Assembly: GCF_003732665.1 (NCBI RefSeq) | Contig: NZ_MOBP01000004.1 | Location: 1 to 64,000 of the forward strand | Source: Pseudomonas frederiksbergensis | GTDB taxonomy: Bacteria > Pseudomonadota > Gammaproteobacteria > Pseudomonadales > Pseudomonadaceae | Length of the DNA: 64,000 nt | Direction of reading: 5' to 3' | Shown: piece by piece, positions 55,797-64,000 of the stretch | Layout: the number at the start of each line of letters is the position of its first letter | Numbering within the stretch: the first letter of the stretch is position 1 | Notes under the pieces: generated by a model | The model's input: only the letters and a program-made list of their open reading frames with translations | The model's database searches: none | Told to the model about the DNA's origin: nothing | Translations under genes and position numbers: made by a program

Positions 55797-56018
55797 GTAG
55801 GAGCAAAGCTTGCTCGCGATAGCGGTGGGTCGGCCAACTTCAACATGGAATGTGATGGCCTCTTCGCGGGCAAGCCTCGCTCCTACGGATTTGTGTTGTA
55901 CGCCAATCGTATGAACGCCACAAACCCTGTAGGAGCGAGGCTTGCCCGCGAAGGGGCCGTGTCAGTCAGCATTGATGCTGGCTGACCTACCGCTATCGCG
56001 AGCAAGCTTTGCTCCTAC
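55797..56018. repeat. Nested array of four REP arms
   Basis: Arms in order A (55797, gtaggagcaaagcttgctcg), B (about 55860), C (about 55929), D (ends 56018). A and D are perfect complements over about 30 bases; B and C are complements of the gcgaggcttgcccgcg variant. So the B-C pair sits inside the A-D pair. It fills the space between sutA and the convergent HAD gene. Confidence 0.8.
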
Positions 56019-56028
56019 AGGTTTGTGG

Positions 56029-56736
56029 TCAGGCGGAAGCTGAGTTCCAGCGCGCCAGCAACGCCGGCAAATCGGTCAGGCTGCGAATCTCCGCATCCGG
56101 CAAACGATCCGCTTCCCAGGCCTTGCCCGCTGGGTTAAACCAGATTGCACGCAAACCTGCCTGTTGGGCGCCGGCAATGTCGTCGCCGGGGTGATCGCCA
56201 ATGTGCACCGCCGTTTCGGCCGTCGCGCCGCCACGCTGCAAGGCCTCGTGAAACAGTCGCGCATCGGGCTTGGCGATGCCAATGTCTTCGGCGCACAACG
56301 CGAACTTAAAGTAATCCGCCAGCCCCAGGCGACGGACATCGGCGTTGCCATTGGTGACCACGCCGAGGGCGTAATGGTTGGCCAGGGTTTCCAGGGTCGG
56401 CTGCACTTCCGGGAAGATTTGCAGTTGATGCCGGGCATGCAGGAACACTTCGAAGCTTTGATCCGCCAAGTCCGAAGCCTGGTCATGGGCATAACCCGCG
56501 TCTTCCAGCGCATGGAACAGCACCCGCCGACGCAGGGCACTGATGCGGTGCTTGAGCCCCGGTTCGTTGCTCAAGACCCGCTCACGAATGGCCCACAAGT
56601 GCTCCACCGGCACCGCGCCGAGTTTCGGCGCATGTTCGGTCAACCATTCACGCAACATGGCTTCGGCGCTGACGATCACCGGGGCGGTGTCCCACAAAGT
56701 GTCGTCGAGGTCGAAGGTGATCAACTGGATTCTCAT
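56029..56736 (-). CDS. HAD-family hydrolase
   Basis: A 235-residue HAD-superfamily IA phosphatase: motif [14 protein letters not shown] (nucleophile Asp near residue 9), motif [10 protein letters not shown], Lys in [11 protein letters not shown], and motif [18 protein letters not shown]. It has a helical cap. The overall look is of small-metabolite phosphatases; the substrate is not known. Its start overlaps the xerC stop by 4 bp, so it is the last gene of the lptM-to-HAD operon. Confidence 0.9.
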   Translation of the reverse strand: MRIQLITFDLDDTLWDTAPVIVSAEAMLREWLTEHAPKLGAVPVEHLWAIRERVLSNEPGLKHRISALRRRVLFHALEDAGYAHDQASDLADQSFEVFLHARHQLQIFPEVQPTLETLANHYALGVVTNGNADVRRLGLADYFKFALCAEDIGIAKPDARLFHEALQRGGATAETAVHIGDHPGDDIAGAQQAGLRAIWFNPAGKAWEADRLPDAEIRSLTDLPALLARWNSASA

Positions 56737-57632
56737 GACTCATCGCCTTTGATGCGTTTGGCCCTTGGATGGGCGCTGTCGTAGACCGTTGCCAGGTGCT
56801 GGAAGTCCAGGTGGGTGTAGATCTGGGTGGTCTTGATGTCCGAGTGGCCGAGCAGTTCCTGCACCGCGCGCAGGTCCTGGGAGGATTCGAGCAGGTGGCT
56901 GGCGAAGGAGTGCCGCAGCATGTGCGGGTGCAGGTTTTGCCCCAGCTCGCGTTCGCCGGCAGCCTTGACCCGTACCTGAATCGCCCGAGGGCCGAGGCGC
57001 CGGCCTTGCTGGCTGACAAACACCGCGTCGTCCGCCGGGTTGGTCATGGCGCGCAGCGGTAGCCACAGCTCCAGCGCTTCCCGGGCCTTTTTGCCCACCG
57101 GCAGCAGGCGGGTCTTGCTGCCCTTGCCGAGCACCTGGACCATGCCGTCAGCCAGATCAAGCTGATCCAGATTCAACCCGGTCAGCTCCGAAAGCCGCAA
57201 ACCCGAGGAGTAGAACAACTCCAGAATCGCCTGATCCCGCCGCGCCAGAAAGTCATCCTCCACCGCGCCTTCCAGCAGTTGCAACGCGCGGTCGGTGTCG
57301 AGGGTTTTCGGCAGGCGACGTTCACCCTTGGGTGGCGCCAGGCCGTTGGCCGGGTCGTGGTCGCACAGGCCTTCGCGATTCAGGTAGTGATAGAGCCCGC
57401 GTACCGCCGACAGCAATCGCGCCAGGCTGCGGGAAGATTGGCCTTGTGAATGCAGGCGCGCAATCAGGCTGCGCAGGCGCTGGATATCCAGCCCGGCCCA
57501 GCTGTCGATGTTCTGTTTGACGCACCAGCCCAGCACTTTGTCGAGGTCGCGGCGGTAGGCGTACAGCGTATGCGGCGACACCTGTCTCTCACTGCGCAGG
57601 TGTTCGCAGTAAGCGTCCAGTTGTCGTTCCAC
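56733..57632 (-). CDS. xerC: Tyrosine recombinase XerC
   Basis: A 299-residue site-specific recombinase that, with XerD, resolves chromosome dimers at dif. N-terminal SAM-like core-binding domain (about 1-90) and catalytic domain with Arg146 ([10 protein letters not shown]), Lys in GKGSKTR, HxxR in [12 protein letters not shown], and the nucleophile Tyr in IYTHLDF near 273. It starts 2 bp after the DUF484 gene ends, the widespread DUF484-xerC order. Confidence 0.96.
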   Translation of the reverse strand: MERQLDAYCEHLRSERQVSPHTLYAYRRDLDKVLGWCVKQNIDSWAGLDIQRLRSLIARLHSQGQSSRSLARLLSAVRGLYHYLNREGLCDHDPANGLAPPKGERRLPKTLDTDRALQLLEGAVEDDFLARRDQAILELFYSSGLRLSELTGLNLDQLDLADGMVQVLGKGSKTRLLPVGKKAREALELWLPLRAMTNPADDAVFVSQQGRRLGPRAIQVRVKAAGERELGQNLHPHMLRHSFASHLLESSQDLRAVQELLGHSDIKTTQIYTHLDFQHLATVYDSAHPRAKRIKGDES

Positions 57633-57634
57633 GA

Positions 57635-58360
57635 TCAGCGTACCGAGCGTAGGGAGTTGTTGACCCGAGGCAGCACACGGCCCATGACTTCGGCGATGTA
57701 GCTCAGGAACAGCGTGCCCACCGAACTCTTGTAGTGCTGTGGATCGCGGCTGGCGATGGCCAGGACGCCGTGGATGCCTTGATGGCTGATGGCGACGACG
57801 GCGGTGGAGCCGATCTGCTTGCGTTGTTCTTCGCCAAACAGGAAGTCCAGTTCGTGCTCACGCAGGCTGCCGCTGACGCTTTTGTCTTCCGAGAGCAGGC
57901 CGCCGATAGCGGTTTGCGCTTCAGCATGGGTGACCCAGCGACCCACCGGCATCGGGTTGTCGCCCAGCAGAATCAGGCTGACGAAGGGCACCTGGAAATC
58001 CTGGCGCAGGCTGTCTTCGACGCTGATCACCACGTCTTCGAGGCTGGCGGCGTCCATCAGCGTGAGAATCAGTCGCCGGGTCTTTTCGAACAGGCGATCG
58101 TTGTCGCGAGCGACGTCCATCAGGTGCGACAGGCGATGGCGCAACTCGATGTTACGGTCGCGCAGGATGGTCATCTGGCGTTCCACCAGCGAGATGGTAT
58201 CGCCGCGTTGGTGAGGAATGCGCAAGGCCGGGAGCAGTTCTTCGTGCTCGACGAAGAAATCCGGATGAGCCTCCAGGTACGCGGCAATCGCCGCCGCCTC
58301 AAGGCTTTCGGAAGGGGATTCGTCGGGCTGTAGGGCGGGAACCTGGGGCTTATCTTTCAT
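57635..58360 (-). CDS. DUF484 family protein
   Basis: A 241-residue protein of the DUF484 (YigA-like) family with a GAF-like C-terminal domain (about 100-235, [19 protein letters not shown]) and N-terminal coiled region ([33 protein letters not shown]). Function unknown, but the gene is nearly always between dapF and xerC. I chose the start at 58360 ([11 protein letters not shown]); the frame is open farther into dapF. Confidence 0.92.
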   Translation of the reverse strand: MKDKPQVPALQPDESPSESLEAAAIAAYLEAHPDFFVEHEELLPALRIPHQRGDTISLVERQMTILRDRNIELRHRLSHLMDVARDNDRLFEKTRRLILTLMDAASLEDVVISVEDSLRQDFQVPFVSLILLGDNPMPVGRWVTHAEAQTAIGGLLSEDKSVSGSLREHELDFLFGEEQRKQIGSTAVVAISHQGIHGVLAIASRDPQHYKSSVGTLFLSYIAEVMGRVLPRVNNSLRSVR

Positions 58361-58373
58361 GGATTTGGCTCTC

Positions 58374-59204
58374 TCAAAGACGCACTTGTCCTTCATATAC
58401 GCGGACTGCCGGACCCGTCATCAAGACCGGTTCGCCAGGGCCTGCCCATTCAATGGACAGACGCCCGCCGGGCAGGTCGATCAATAGCGGCGAATCCATC
58501 CACCCCTGGCTGATCGCGGCCACCGCCGCAGCACAGGCGCCGGTGCCGCAAGCCTGGGTTTCCCCGGCCCCGCGTTCCCAGACGCGCAACTGCGCACGGT
58601 TGCGGTCAATGACCTGGAGAAAACCGACATTGACCCGCGCCGGAAAGCGCGGATGGTGTTCGATTTTCGGTCCCAGTTCATGCACCGGTGCGTTATTGAT
58701 GTCGCTGACCCGCAGCACGGCATGGGGGTTGCCCATGGACACCGCCGCCAGTTCCACCGTGGTGACGTCGACTTCGAGCTGATAGCTCAAGGCCTGGCCT
58801 TCGGCTTCGAACGGGATGTCCGCCGGCACCAGACGCGGTGCGCCCATGTCGACGCTGATCTGCCCGTCGCTGCGGATATCCAGTTCGATGATGCCGCTTT
58901 TGGTCTCGACGCGAATCTGCCGCTTGGCGGTCAGGCGCTTGTCGAGCACGAAGCGGGCGAAGCAGCGCGCACCGTTGCCGCACTGCTCCACTTCCGAACC
59001 GTCGGAGTTGAAGATCCGGTAACGGAAATCCACGTCCGGGTTGCTCGGCGCTTCGACAATCAGCAACTGGTCGAAACCGATGCCTGTGTGCCGATCGCCC
59101 CATTGCTTGGCGTGCTTGGGCAGAATGTGCGCGTGCTGGCTGACCAGGTCGAGGACCATGAAGTCATTGCCCAGGCCGTGCATCTTGGTAAAACGCAGCA
59201 GCAT
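58374..59204 (-). CDS. dapF: Diaminopimelate epimerase
   Basis: A 276-residue PLP-independent epimerase converting LL- to meso-diaminopimelate for lysine and peptidoglycan. The two catalytic cysteines are Cys75 ([11 protein letters not shown]) and Cys219 ([12 protein letters not shown]). The start at 59204 gives the conserved [15 protein letters not shown]. It follows lysA by 4 bp. Confidence 0.97.
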   Translation of the reverse strand: MLLRFTKMHGLGNDFMVLDLVSQHAHILPKHAKQWGDRHTGIGFDQLLIVEAPSNPDVDFRYRIFNSDGSEVEQCGNGARCFARFVLDKRLTAKRQIRVETKSGIIELDIRSDGQISVDMGAPRLVPADIPFEAEGQALSYQLEVDVTTVELAAVSMGNPHAVLRVSDINNAPVHELGPKIEHHPRFPARVNVGFLQVIDRNRAQLRVWERGAGETQACGTGACAAAVAAISQGWMDSPLLIDLPGGRLSIEWAGPGEPVLMTGPAVRVYEGQVRL

Positions 59205-59208
59205 GGTT

Positions 59209-60456
59209 TTACTCCGGCAGCAGGCTTTCGCCAGCAAACAACTCGGCTACCGTCTCACGGCGACGCACTTCAAATGCCTGATCACCGTCCACCAACACTT
59301 CAGCGGTACGCCCGCGAGTGTTGTAGTTGGAACTCATGACAAACCCGTAGGCACCGGCCGAATGCACGGCCAGCAAGTCGCCTTCTTCCAGGGCCAGTTC
59401 ACGCTCCTTGGCCAGGAAGTCGCCGGTTTCGCAGATCGGCCCGACGATGTCGTAGGCGCGAGCAGCGGTATCACGCGGGCGCACGGCGGTGACGTCCATC
59501 CAGGCCTGGTACAGCGCCGGGCGGATCAGGTCGTTCATGGCCGCATCGACGATGGCGAAGTCTTTGTGTTCGGTGTGCTTGAGGTACTCGACCTGGGTCA
59601 GCAGCACGCCGCCATTAGCGACGATGTAGCGGCCCGGTTCGAACACCAGCGCCAGCTCGCGACCTTCGCAGCGCTCGCGCACGGCTTTGATGTAGTCGGC
59701 CACCAGCGGCGGCTCTTCATCGCGATAACGCACGCCGATGCCGCCACCGAGGTCGATGTGACGCAGGTAAATGCCGCACTCGCCGAGACGATCGATCAAG
59801 CCCAGCAGGCGATCGAGGGCATCGAGGAAGGGAGGCAGGCTGGTCAGTTGCGAGCCGATGTGGCAATCGACGCCCAGCACTTCCAGGTTCGGCAGTTGCG
59901 CGGCGCGGATGTACACGTCTTCGGCGTCGGCAATGGCAATGCCGAACTTGTTCTCTTTGAGACCGGTGGAAATGTACGGGTGGGTGCCGGCATCGACGTC
60001 CGGGTTCACGCGCAGCGAGATCGGTGCGCGAACGCCCAGCTCGGCGGCGACTACTTGCAGGCGTTCCAGCTCATCGGTGGACTCGACGTTGAAGCAATGC
60101 ACGCCGACTTCCAGGGCACGACGCATGTCTTCACGGGTCTTGCCGACGCCGGAGAACACGATCTTGTCCGGACTGCCGCCAGCGGCCAGTACCCGTTCCA
60201 GTTCGCCCCGGGAAACGATGTCGAAACCGGCGCCGAGACGGGCCAGGACATTCAATACACCGAGGTTGGAGTTGGCCTTGACCGCAAAACATACCAGGTG
60301 CGGAACACCGGCCAGAGCATCGGCATACGCCAGGTACTGGGCTTCGATGTGGGCGCGGGAGTAGACGTAGGTCGGCGTGCCGAAGCGTTCGGCGATGGCG
60401 GACAGGGCCACGCCTTCCGCGAACAGCTCACCGTCACGGTAATTAAAAGCGTCCAT
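59209..60456 (-). CDS. lysA: Diaminopimelate decarboxylase
   Basis: A 415-residue PLP fold-type III enzyme making lysine from meso-diaminopimelate. The PLP lysine is in [13 protein letters not shown], with GGGIGVRY (phosphate-binding) and EPGRYIVAN, and the active-site Cys in GPICETGDF. It is co-transcribed with lptM (12 bp upstream) and dapF (4 bp downstream), uniting the last two steps of lysine synthesis. Confidence 0.97.
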   Translation of the reverse strand: MDAFNYRDGELFAEGVALSAIAERFGTPTYVYSRAHIEAQYLAYADALAGVPHLVCFAVKANSNLGVLNVLARLGAGFDIVSRGELERVLAAGGSPDKIVFSGVGKTREDMRRALEVGVHCFNVESTDELERLQVVAAELGVRAPISLRVNPDVDAGTHPYISTGLKENKFGIAIADAEDVYIRAAQLPNLEVLGVDCHIGSQLTSLPPFLDALDRLLGLIDRLGECGIYLRHIDLGGGIGVRYRDEEPPLVADYIKAVRERCEGRELALVFEPGRYIVANGGVLLTQVEYLKHTEHKDFAIVDAAMNDLIRPALYQAWMDVTAVRPRDTAARAYDIVGPICETGDFLAKERELALEEGDLLAVHSAGAYGFVMSSNYNTRGRTAEVLVDGDQAFEVRRRETVAELFAGESLLPE

Positions 60457-60468
60457 GGCGTTCCCTTA

Positions 60469-60642
60469 TTATTGGTAGACGTCGTGCTTGTGTGCTTTGG
60501 ACGGCTGCTTTTGCGAGGACTGGGCCTGCTCGGCAGGGTCCTGGTTGTCGTCAGGCAGGTACAGCGGGCCTTTTTGACCACAGGCCGACACAAGGCAGGC
60601 AACCGCGACGAGCGCAGCAAGGGAAGAGATCAGGCGCTTCAT
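60469..60642 (-). CDS. lptM: LptM (YifL/LppL) small lipoprotein
   Basis: A 57-residue lipoprotein: signal peptide [18 protein letters not shown], lipobox VSAC with Cys21, and the conserved mature start [10 protein letters not shown]. This is the YifL/LppL family, now called LptM, which helps the LptD-LptE LPS translocon mature. The remainder is a Gln/Lys-rich unfolded tail. The gene is first in a six-gene operon with lysA, a conserved order. Confidence 0.92.
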   Translation of the reverse strand: MKRLISSLAALVAVACLVSACGQKGPLYLPDDNQDPAEQAQSSQKQPSKAHKHDVYQ

Positions 60643-60765
60643 GGCGAAATCCTTGAAAATGCGTTAATTGCGCCGGAGTATACCGGCCACCCGTCAGCTT
60701 GCCTATGTAACGCGGCTCCCGTCCGGCGGGCCTTGTGCCGATGCCGGCAGTTATAGGCAATGCAG

Positions 60766-60855
60766 TGTGGGAGCGGGCTTGCTCGCGAAGGCGTAGTGTC
60801 AGTCAACATTGATGTTGAATATGATGGCCTCTTCGCGAGCAAGCCCGCTCCCACA
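60766..60855. repeat. REP doublet, reverse-oriented spacer
   Basis: Perfect complementary arms in the region between divergent lptM and cyaY. It is unusual among these doublets in lying between two 5' ends. Confidence 0.85.
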
Positions 60856-60956
60856 GGTTTCGTGATCGCCCTTGGTCGTTATCCTTTGCAATCACCGGGG
60901 CTCGCCCGTATCTTGCGGCGCTTGAGCGTGATCAGACACTTTTTGAGGTTCCTGCA

Positions 60957-61289
60957 ATGAGTTTGACCGAAGCCCGTTTCCACGACCTGGTCGATGCCAC
61001 CCAGCAATCGCTGGAAGACATTTTCGATGAGAGTGACCTGGATATCGATCTGGAGAGCTCGGCCGGTGTGCTCACCGTCAAGTTCGAAAACGGCAGCCAG
61101 TTGATCTTCAGCCGCCAGGAACCGCTGCGTCAGCTGTGGCTGGCCGCAGTGTCCGGCGGTTTCCACTTCGACTATGACGAAGAGAGCGAGCGCTGGATGT
61201 GCGACAAGAGCGAAGAGCAGTTGGGTGAAATGCTTGAGCGCATCGTCAAGCAACAAGCCGGCGCCGAATTCGATTTCGAAGGCCTGTGA
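60957..61289 (+). CDS. cyaY: Iron-sulfur assembly regulator CyaY (frataxin)
   Basis: A 110-residue bacterial frataxin that binds iron and IscS and tunes iron-sulfur cluster assembly. The N-terminal helix is SLTEARFHDLVDATQQSLED with an acidic ridge (DESDLDIDLES), followed by beta strands including LTVKFENGSQLIFSRQEP and a C-terminal helix. It is divergent from lptM. The DUF1289 gene begins 4 bp after its stop. Confidence 0.95.
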   Translation: MSLTEARFHDLVDATQQSLEDIFDESDLDIDLESSAGVLTVKFENGSQLIFSRQEPLRQLWLAAVSGGFHFDYDEESERWMCDKSEEQLGEMLERIVKQQAGAEFDFEGL

Positions 61290-61293
61290 GATC

Positions 61294-61512
61294 GTGACTG
61301 AACCTGCACCTGTTCGTCCGCCCAAGCCGCTCTACAGCAACATCAGCCCGGCGGTGCCTTCGCCGTGCAGCGGTGTGTGCCGGCTGGATGAACAGAAGGT
61401 CTGCCTGGGGTGTTTTCGCCATGTCGAAGACATCCGCGAGTGGCGCTCGGCGGACGATAATCGCCGTCGGGTGATCTGTGCCCAGGCCGCTCAACGCAAA
61501 ACCTCTGCCTGA
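61294..61512 (+). CDS. DUF1289 domain protein coupled to cyaY
   Basis: A 72-residue protein with the DUF1289 cysteine pattern: SPCSGVCRLDEQKVCLGCFR, then a REWRSADD segment. Four cysteines could bind zinc or a cluster. The start is a GTG at 61294, 4 bp after cyaY, so translation is probably coupled. Function unknown; the location beside frataxin hints at iron-sulfur or metal biology. Confidence 0.85.
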   Translation: MTEPAPVRPPKPLYSNISPAVPSPCSGVCRLDEQKVCLGCFRHVEDIREWRSADDNRRRVICAQAAQRKTSA

Positions 61513-61523
61513 CCCAAAACCCA

Positions 61524-61613
61524 TGTGGGAGCGGGCTTGCTCGCGAATGCGGTGTGACAGTCACTGTAGATGTCGACTGACATACCGCCTTCGCGAGCAA
61601 GCCCGCTCCCACA
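61524..61613. repeat. REP doublet
   Basis: Perfect complementary arms after the DUF1289 gene. Confidence 0.85.
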
Positions 61614-61729
61614 GGGTCTTCTGCATAAGCCCGTTCAAAATCCCCCCTATCGGGTCCGTCGCGGCCTCACTTGTATATTTATTGAGCTGTGATAGTGTCC
61701 GGAAACGCCTCAACCCATCGAGGCTCGTG

Positions 61730-61768
61730 AAAACCCCGCCTTTTTCTGGCGGGGTTTTGCTTTTTTTG
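61730..61768 (+). terminator. Terminator or attenuator in the rnk leader
   Basis: AAAACCCCGCC and GGCGGGGTTTT form a strong hairpin followed by a long T-run, about 30 bp before the rnk start. A small hairpin CCTC-N8-GAGG precedes it (61708-61723). If the rnk promoter is upstream, it would be an attenuator. Confidence 0.65.
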
Positions 61769-61795
61769 TGCAGAAGAAAGGAGTCTGCCCGGATC

Positions 61796-62206
61796 ATGAC
61801 CGTACCTTCCATCACCCTTACCCGTCTGGACGTGCAACGTCTGGAGCGCCTGATCGACAGCCTGGATGACACGCTGCCGGGCGTTATCGCGCTGCAAACC
61901 GAACTGGATCGCGCCGATACACTGGTCGGTCACGATGAAGTGCCCGCCGATGTCGTGACCATGAACTCGCGCGTGCATTGCCGCGAAGAGATCAGCGGCA
62001 AGGACTATCACCTGACGCTGGTTTATCCCAAGGATGCCAATGCCGACGAAGGCAAGATTTCCATCCTCGCGCCAGTGGGCAGTGCTTTGCTCGGCCTGAA
62101 AGTCGGTCAACACATCGACTGGCCGGCACCGGGCGGCAAGACCTTGAAACTGACCCTGCTGGAAGTGGAATCGCAACCGGCCAATGGCGGCGACTTCCCG
62201 GAATAA
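61796..62206 (+). CDS. rnk: Regulator of nucleoside diphosphate kinase Rnk
   Basis: A 136-residue Rnk protein of the GreA/GreB-C-like family: N-terminal coiled coil (LDVQRLERLIDSLDD) and a C-terminal FKBP-like domain (RVHCREEISGKDYHLTLVYP, SILAPVGSALLGLKVGQHI). Rnk binds RNA polymerase and affects NDP kinase and alginate synthesis in Pseudomonas. Start at 61796 follows AAAGGAG; the longer upstream frame crosses the terminator hairpin and the REP. Confidence 0.95.
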   Translation: MTVPSITLTRLDVQRLERLIDSLDDTLPGVIALQTELDRADTLVGHDEVPADVVTMNSRVHCREEISGKDYHLTLVYPKDANADEGKISILAPVGSALLGLKVGQHIDWPAPGGKTLKLTLLEVESQPANGGDFPE

Positions 62207-62211
62207 ATCTC

Positions 62212-64000
62212 TTAGACCTGCTCGAGCGCTTCGTTCAAGGCGCGCTCCAGGTCGGCCTTGTAGCGCAAATACAAATTGCTGGAACTCTGCCCATCACCGA
62301 GCAGGCCCGAGAGGTCCAGGTCGGTGATGTAGCAGCGGTAGCGCTCGGTCTCGCGACGCTGCTCGACGATTTCCCGGGCGACCACGGTAAATAGCTGATC
62401 GCCAAACTCCAGCTCCGAAAACTCCCGCTGATTGCAATACAACGTGACTTGCACCTGACCTGGCGCGGCTTTGCCGATGATCGCCTGAACGTCGTAGAAC
62501 GGTTTGTTGACCGGCGTTTGCGGCGCCGGCCGCGATTCGACCCGGCGCGCCCGGCCCGGACCGGACGGCAATAGCTGGTAATACAACGTGTCGAGGCTCA
62601 GGGGTTGGGCAGCGTCCATCGGCAGCAAGGCGTCCCGGCGATACAGGATCGATTGCAGGAAACGTTGCAGCGGCACCAACAGACTTTGCTCGTCGTGATA
62701 GGGCAGGCGCTGCTGCCATAGTGCGTTGAACTCATCCAGCACATACAGATCGGCGTGTTGCTCGGTGATCCGGTAGAACACCTGAATGCATTCGGGCTGG
62801 CCCATCGGCAACAGCAACGCGAGGTCTTGCTCTTCGAGGGCCATCGGGTCCAGATGCAGCGGGCTGTAACTGGCCTGCTCTTCGCCCAGATAGTCGAACA
62901 GCGCCGGCAGGGTGGCGAGGGCGATGTGGTTGACCTGGCCGGGGACCAGTTCCAACACGTGGTAATGCTGCTGGACCTGAATCAGATAGCGATGATTGAG
63001 CTTGCTCAACAGCAGGTTCTGCGCGGTATCGAGGATTTCTTCGACCCGTCGGGCGATGAATTGCGCACGGTTGTGGCAGAAGCAACGGACCCGCAAGCGC
63101 GGCTGATCCAGGCCTTTGGGCAGGTTGTTGAGGTAGTCGCGCAAGCAGTCGAGCAGCGCATGCGGCCCGTCGTAGCGGCTGACCAGCACTTCGTTCCAGC
63201 TGTTGAGCGTGACCTGATCCAGGGTCAGCACCAGGTTTTCCCGAACCCCGGCGTAACTCAGGGAATCGGTGCGCTCGGTGGTCATCAGGATATTCAGGTC
63301 GCGATGGTGCTTGAGCGGATCGACCCCGACGTTCACCAGGATCAGCACTTCGCTGGGTACGGCAGCGCGCAGTAATGGCTCCTCGGCAACGGTGGTCAGG
63401 GGTAGGGCGACGCTTTGTTGCAGGCTGCCGAGCAGGTTGAACAGTTCGAACTCGCTCAAATCGCTGGTGCCGGGGTGCAAGGCCAGGCGGGTGCTGCTGT
63501 CGATCACGCCGTTGCGGTGGCTCCAGGTCAACAGTTCGAGCAATTGGCGGCTGCGTTTGATCGGCGCGAAATGCTCCCACTCATGGGCGTTCAGGCTGCC
63601 GTTGTACAAACCCCATTGGGTTTGCCCCGGTTCTTTCTTGTTCGGCGCCTGCACCAGGGTCAGGGTGTCTTCGGCCAAGTCCGGGGCGATGCCCGGGTTG
63701 ATGAATTCGACTTTGTCGGCCTTGCGCTCGAACGCCGCGTACAGCCGCCGACCGAGCACATTGAGATCGCGTTTGTTGATCAGGCTGACGGTTTGCTCGG
63801 TGCGGGCGAATTGGGTCAGGAAGCGATAGCTGTAATTCAGTTCGTTGACCAAGGCCCGGCGCTCGGCGCTGACCTGGCGGACTTTCCACTGGCTGCGGCT
63901 GTCGAGCAGCGCCAGTTGCCGCTGATCCCAGTGCCATTCGCTGGCCAGGCGTTCCAGCAGCGAGCGCTGCCAACTCGCGGTGCGGCTGTTGCTGCCGGTG
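62212..64000 (-). CDS. cyaA: Class I adenylate cyclase, 3' part
   Basis: The C-terminal approximately 595 residues of a CyaA-type adenylate cyclase, running off the right edge (about 950 residues would be the full length in pseudomonads). The visible part includes the WKVRQVSAERRALVNELNYSYRF helix region, KVEFINPGIAPDLAEDTLTLV and the regulatory C-terminal domain with HLDPMALEEQDLALLLPM. The frame is open to 64000 and no start falls inside the window; the catalytic N-terminal domain is beyond it. Stop is 5 bp from rnk, convergent. Confidence 0.93.
   Translation of the reverse strand, partial: TGSNSRTASWQRSLLERLASEWHWDQRQLALLDSRSQWKVRQVSAERRALVNELNYSYRFLTQFARTEQTVSLINKRDLNVLGRRLYAAFERKADKVEFINPGIAPDLAEDTLTLVQAPNKKEPGQTQWGLYNGSLNAHEWEHFAPIKRSRQLLELLTWSHRNGVIDSSTRLALHPGTSDLSEFELFNLLGSLQQSVALPLTTVAEEPLLRAAVPSEVLILVNVGVDPLKHHRDLNILMTTERTDSLSYAGVRENLVLTLDQVTLNSWNEVLVSRYDGPHALLDCLRDYLNNLPKGLDQPRLRVRCFCHNRAQFIARRVEEILDTAQNLLLSKLNHRYLIQVQQHYHVLELVPGQVNHIALATLPALFDYLGEEQASYSPLHLDPMALEEQDLALLLPMGQPECIQVFYRITEQHADLYVLDEFNALWQQRLPYHDEQSLLVPLQRFLQSILYRRDALLPMDAAQPLSLDTLYYQLLPSGPGRARRVESRPAPQTPVNKPFYDVQAIIGKAAPGQVQVTLYCNQREFSELEFGDQLFTVVAREIVEQRRETERYRCYITDLDLSGLLGDGQSSSNLYLRYKADLERALNEALEQV

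Overview
This is a stretch of a Pseudomonas chromosome of the P. fluorescens group. The evidence is protein content (Crc, AlgC, SutA, PauR, a ProE-like protein, DadA/DadX), high GC with strong GC3 bias, gene order that broadly parallels the region of P. aeruginosa running from ridA/spoT to cyaA (from memory), and many short palindromic repeat pairs (REP doublets, REPIN-like) typical of P. fluorescens intergenic DNA. Nearly all of the window is core genome.

Layout. 1-127: the probable end of an IS21-like insertion sequence abutting a truncated REP doublet. 145-2288: exbB-exbD-tonB energy-transduction operon (minus), divergent from an SDR epimerase. 3476-8768: minus-strand genes for a META-like lipoprotein, RidA, SpoT, RpoZ, Gmk and YicC (stringent response and guanine nucleotide metabolism). 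9038-13316: rph, a DUF4870 protein, gltS in an AT-richer patch, then crc and pyrE diverging from a shared palindrome. 13481-17812: argB, algC, dut, coaBC (minus), then radC. 18759-23476: peptide-binding protein, rpmB-rpmG, a cupin protein and kauB. 23634-34549: amine and D-alanine catabolism with its regulators: MFS transporter, PLD lipoprotein, MocR-type regulator divergent from a DUF1127 protein, PuuB-like oxidase, YkgJ-type protein, Lrp divergent from dadA-ridA, dadX, and PauR. 34718-48258: cytochrome c5, CoA transferase, xpt, rep, a ProE-like GGDEF/EAL protein, MATE pump, LysR regulator, chemoreceptor and an exported DUF4432 protein.

48265-52520: comM and ubiK bracket about 2.5 kb of accessory DNA. 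It holds a 66-codon gene of unknown function, a 33-codon gene with a strong ribosome binding site and its own terminator, an orphan HigA-type antitoxin, and a Bro-N-domain protein with an internal repeat. This is the least ordinary part of the window.

52591-55714: glnK-amtB behind a textbook sigma54 promoter with two NtrC sites, then yjbQ and sutA. 56029-60642: six-gene minus-strand operon lptM-lysA-dapF-DUF484-xerC-HAD. 60957-62206: cyaY, a DUF1289 gene and rnk. 62212-64000: the 3' part of cyaA, running off the window edge.

No tRNA, rRNA, CRISPR array or complete transposase gene was seen. The strongest candidates for new biology are the comM-ubiK accessory patch, the possible IS insertion in a REP, and the nested REP array at 55797-56018.
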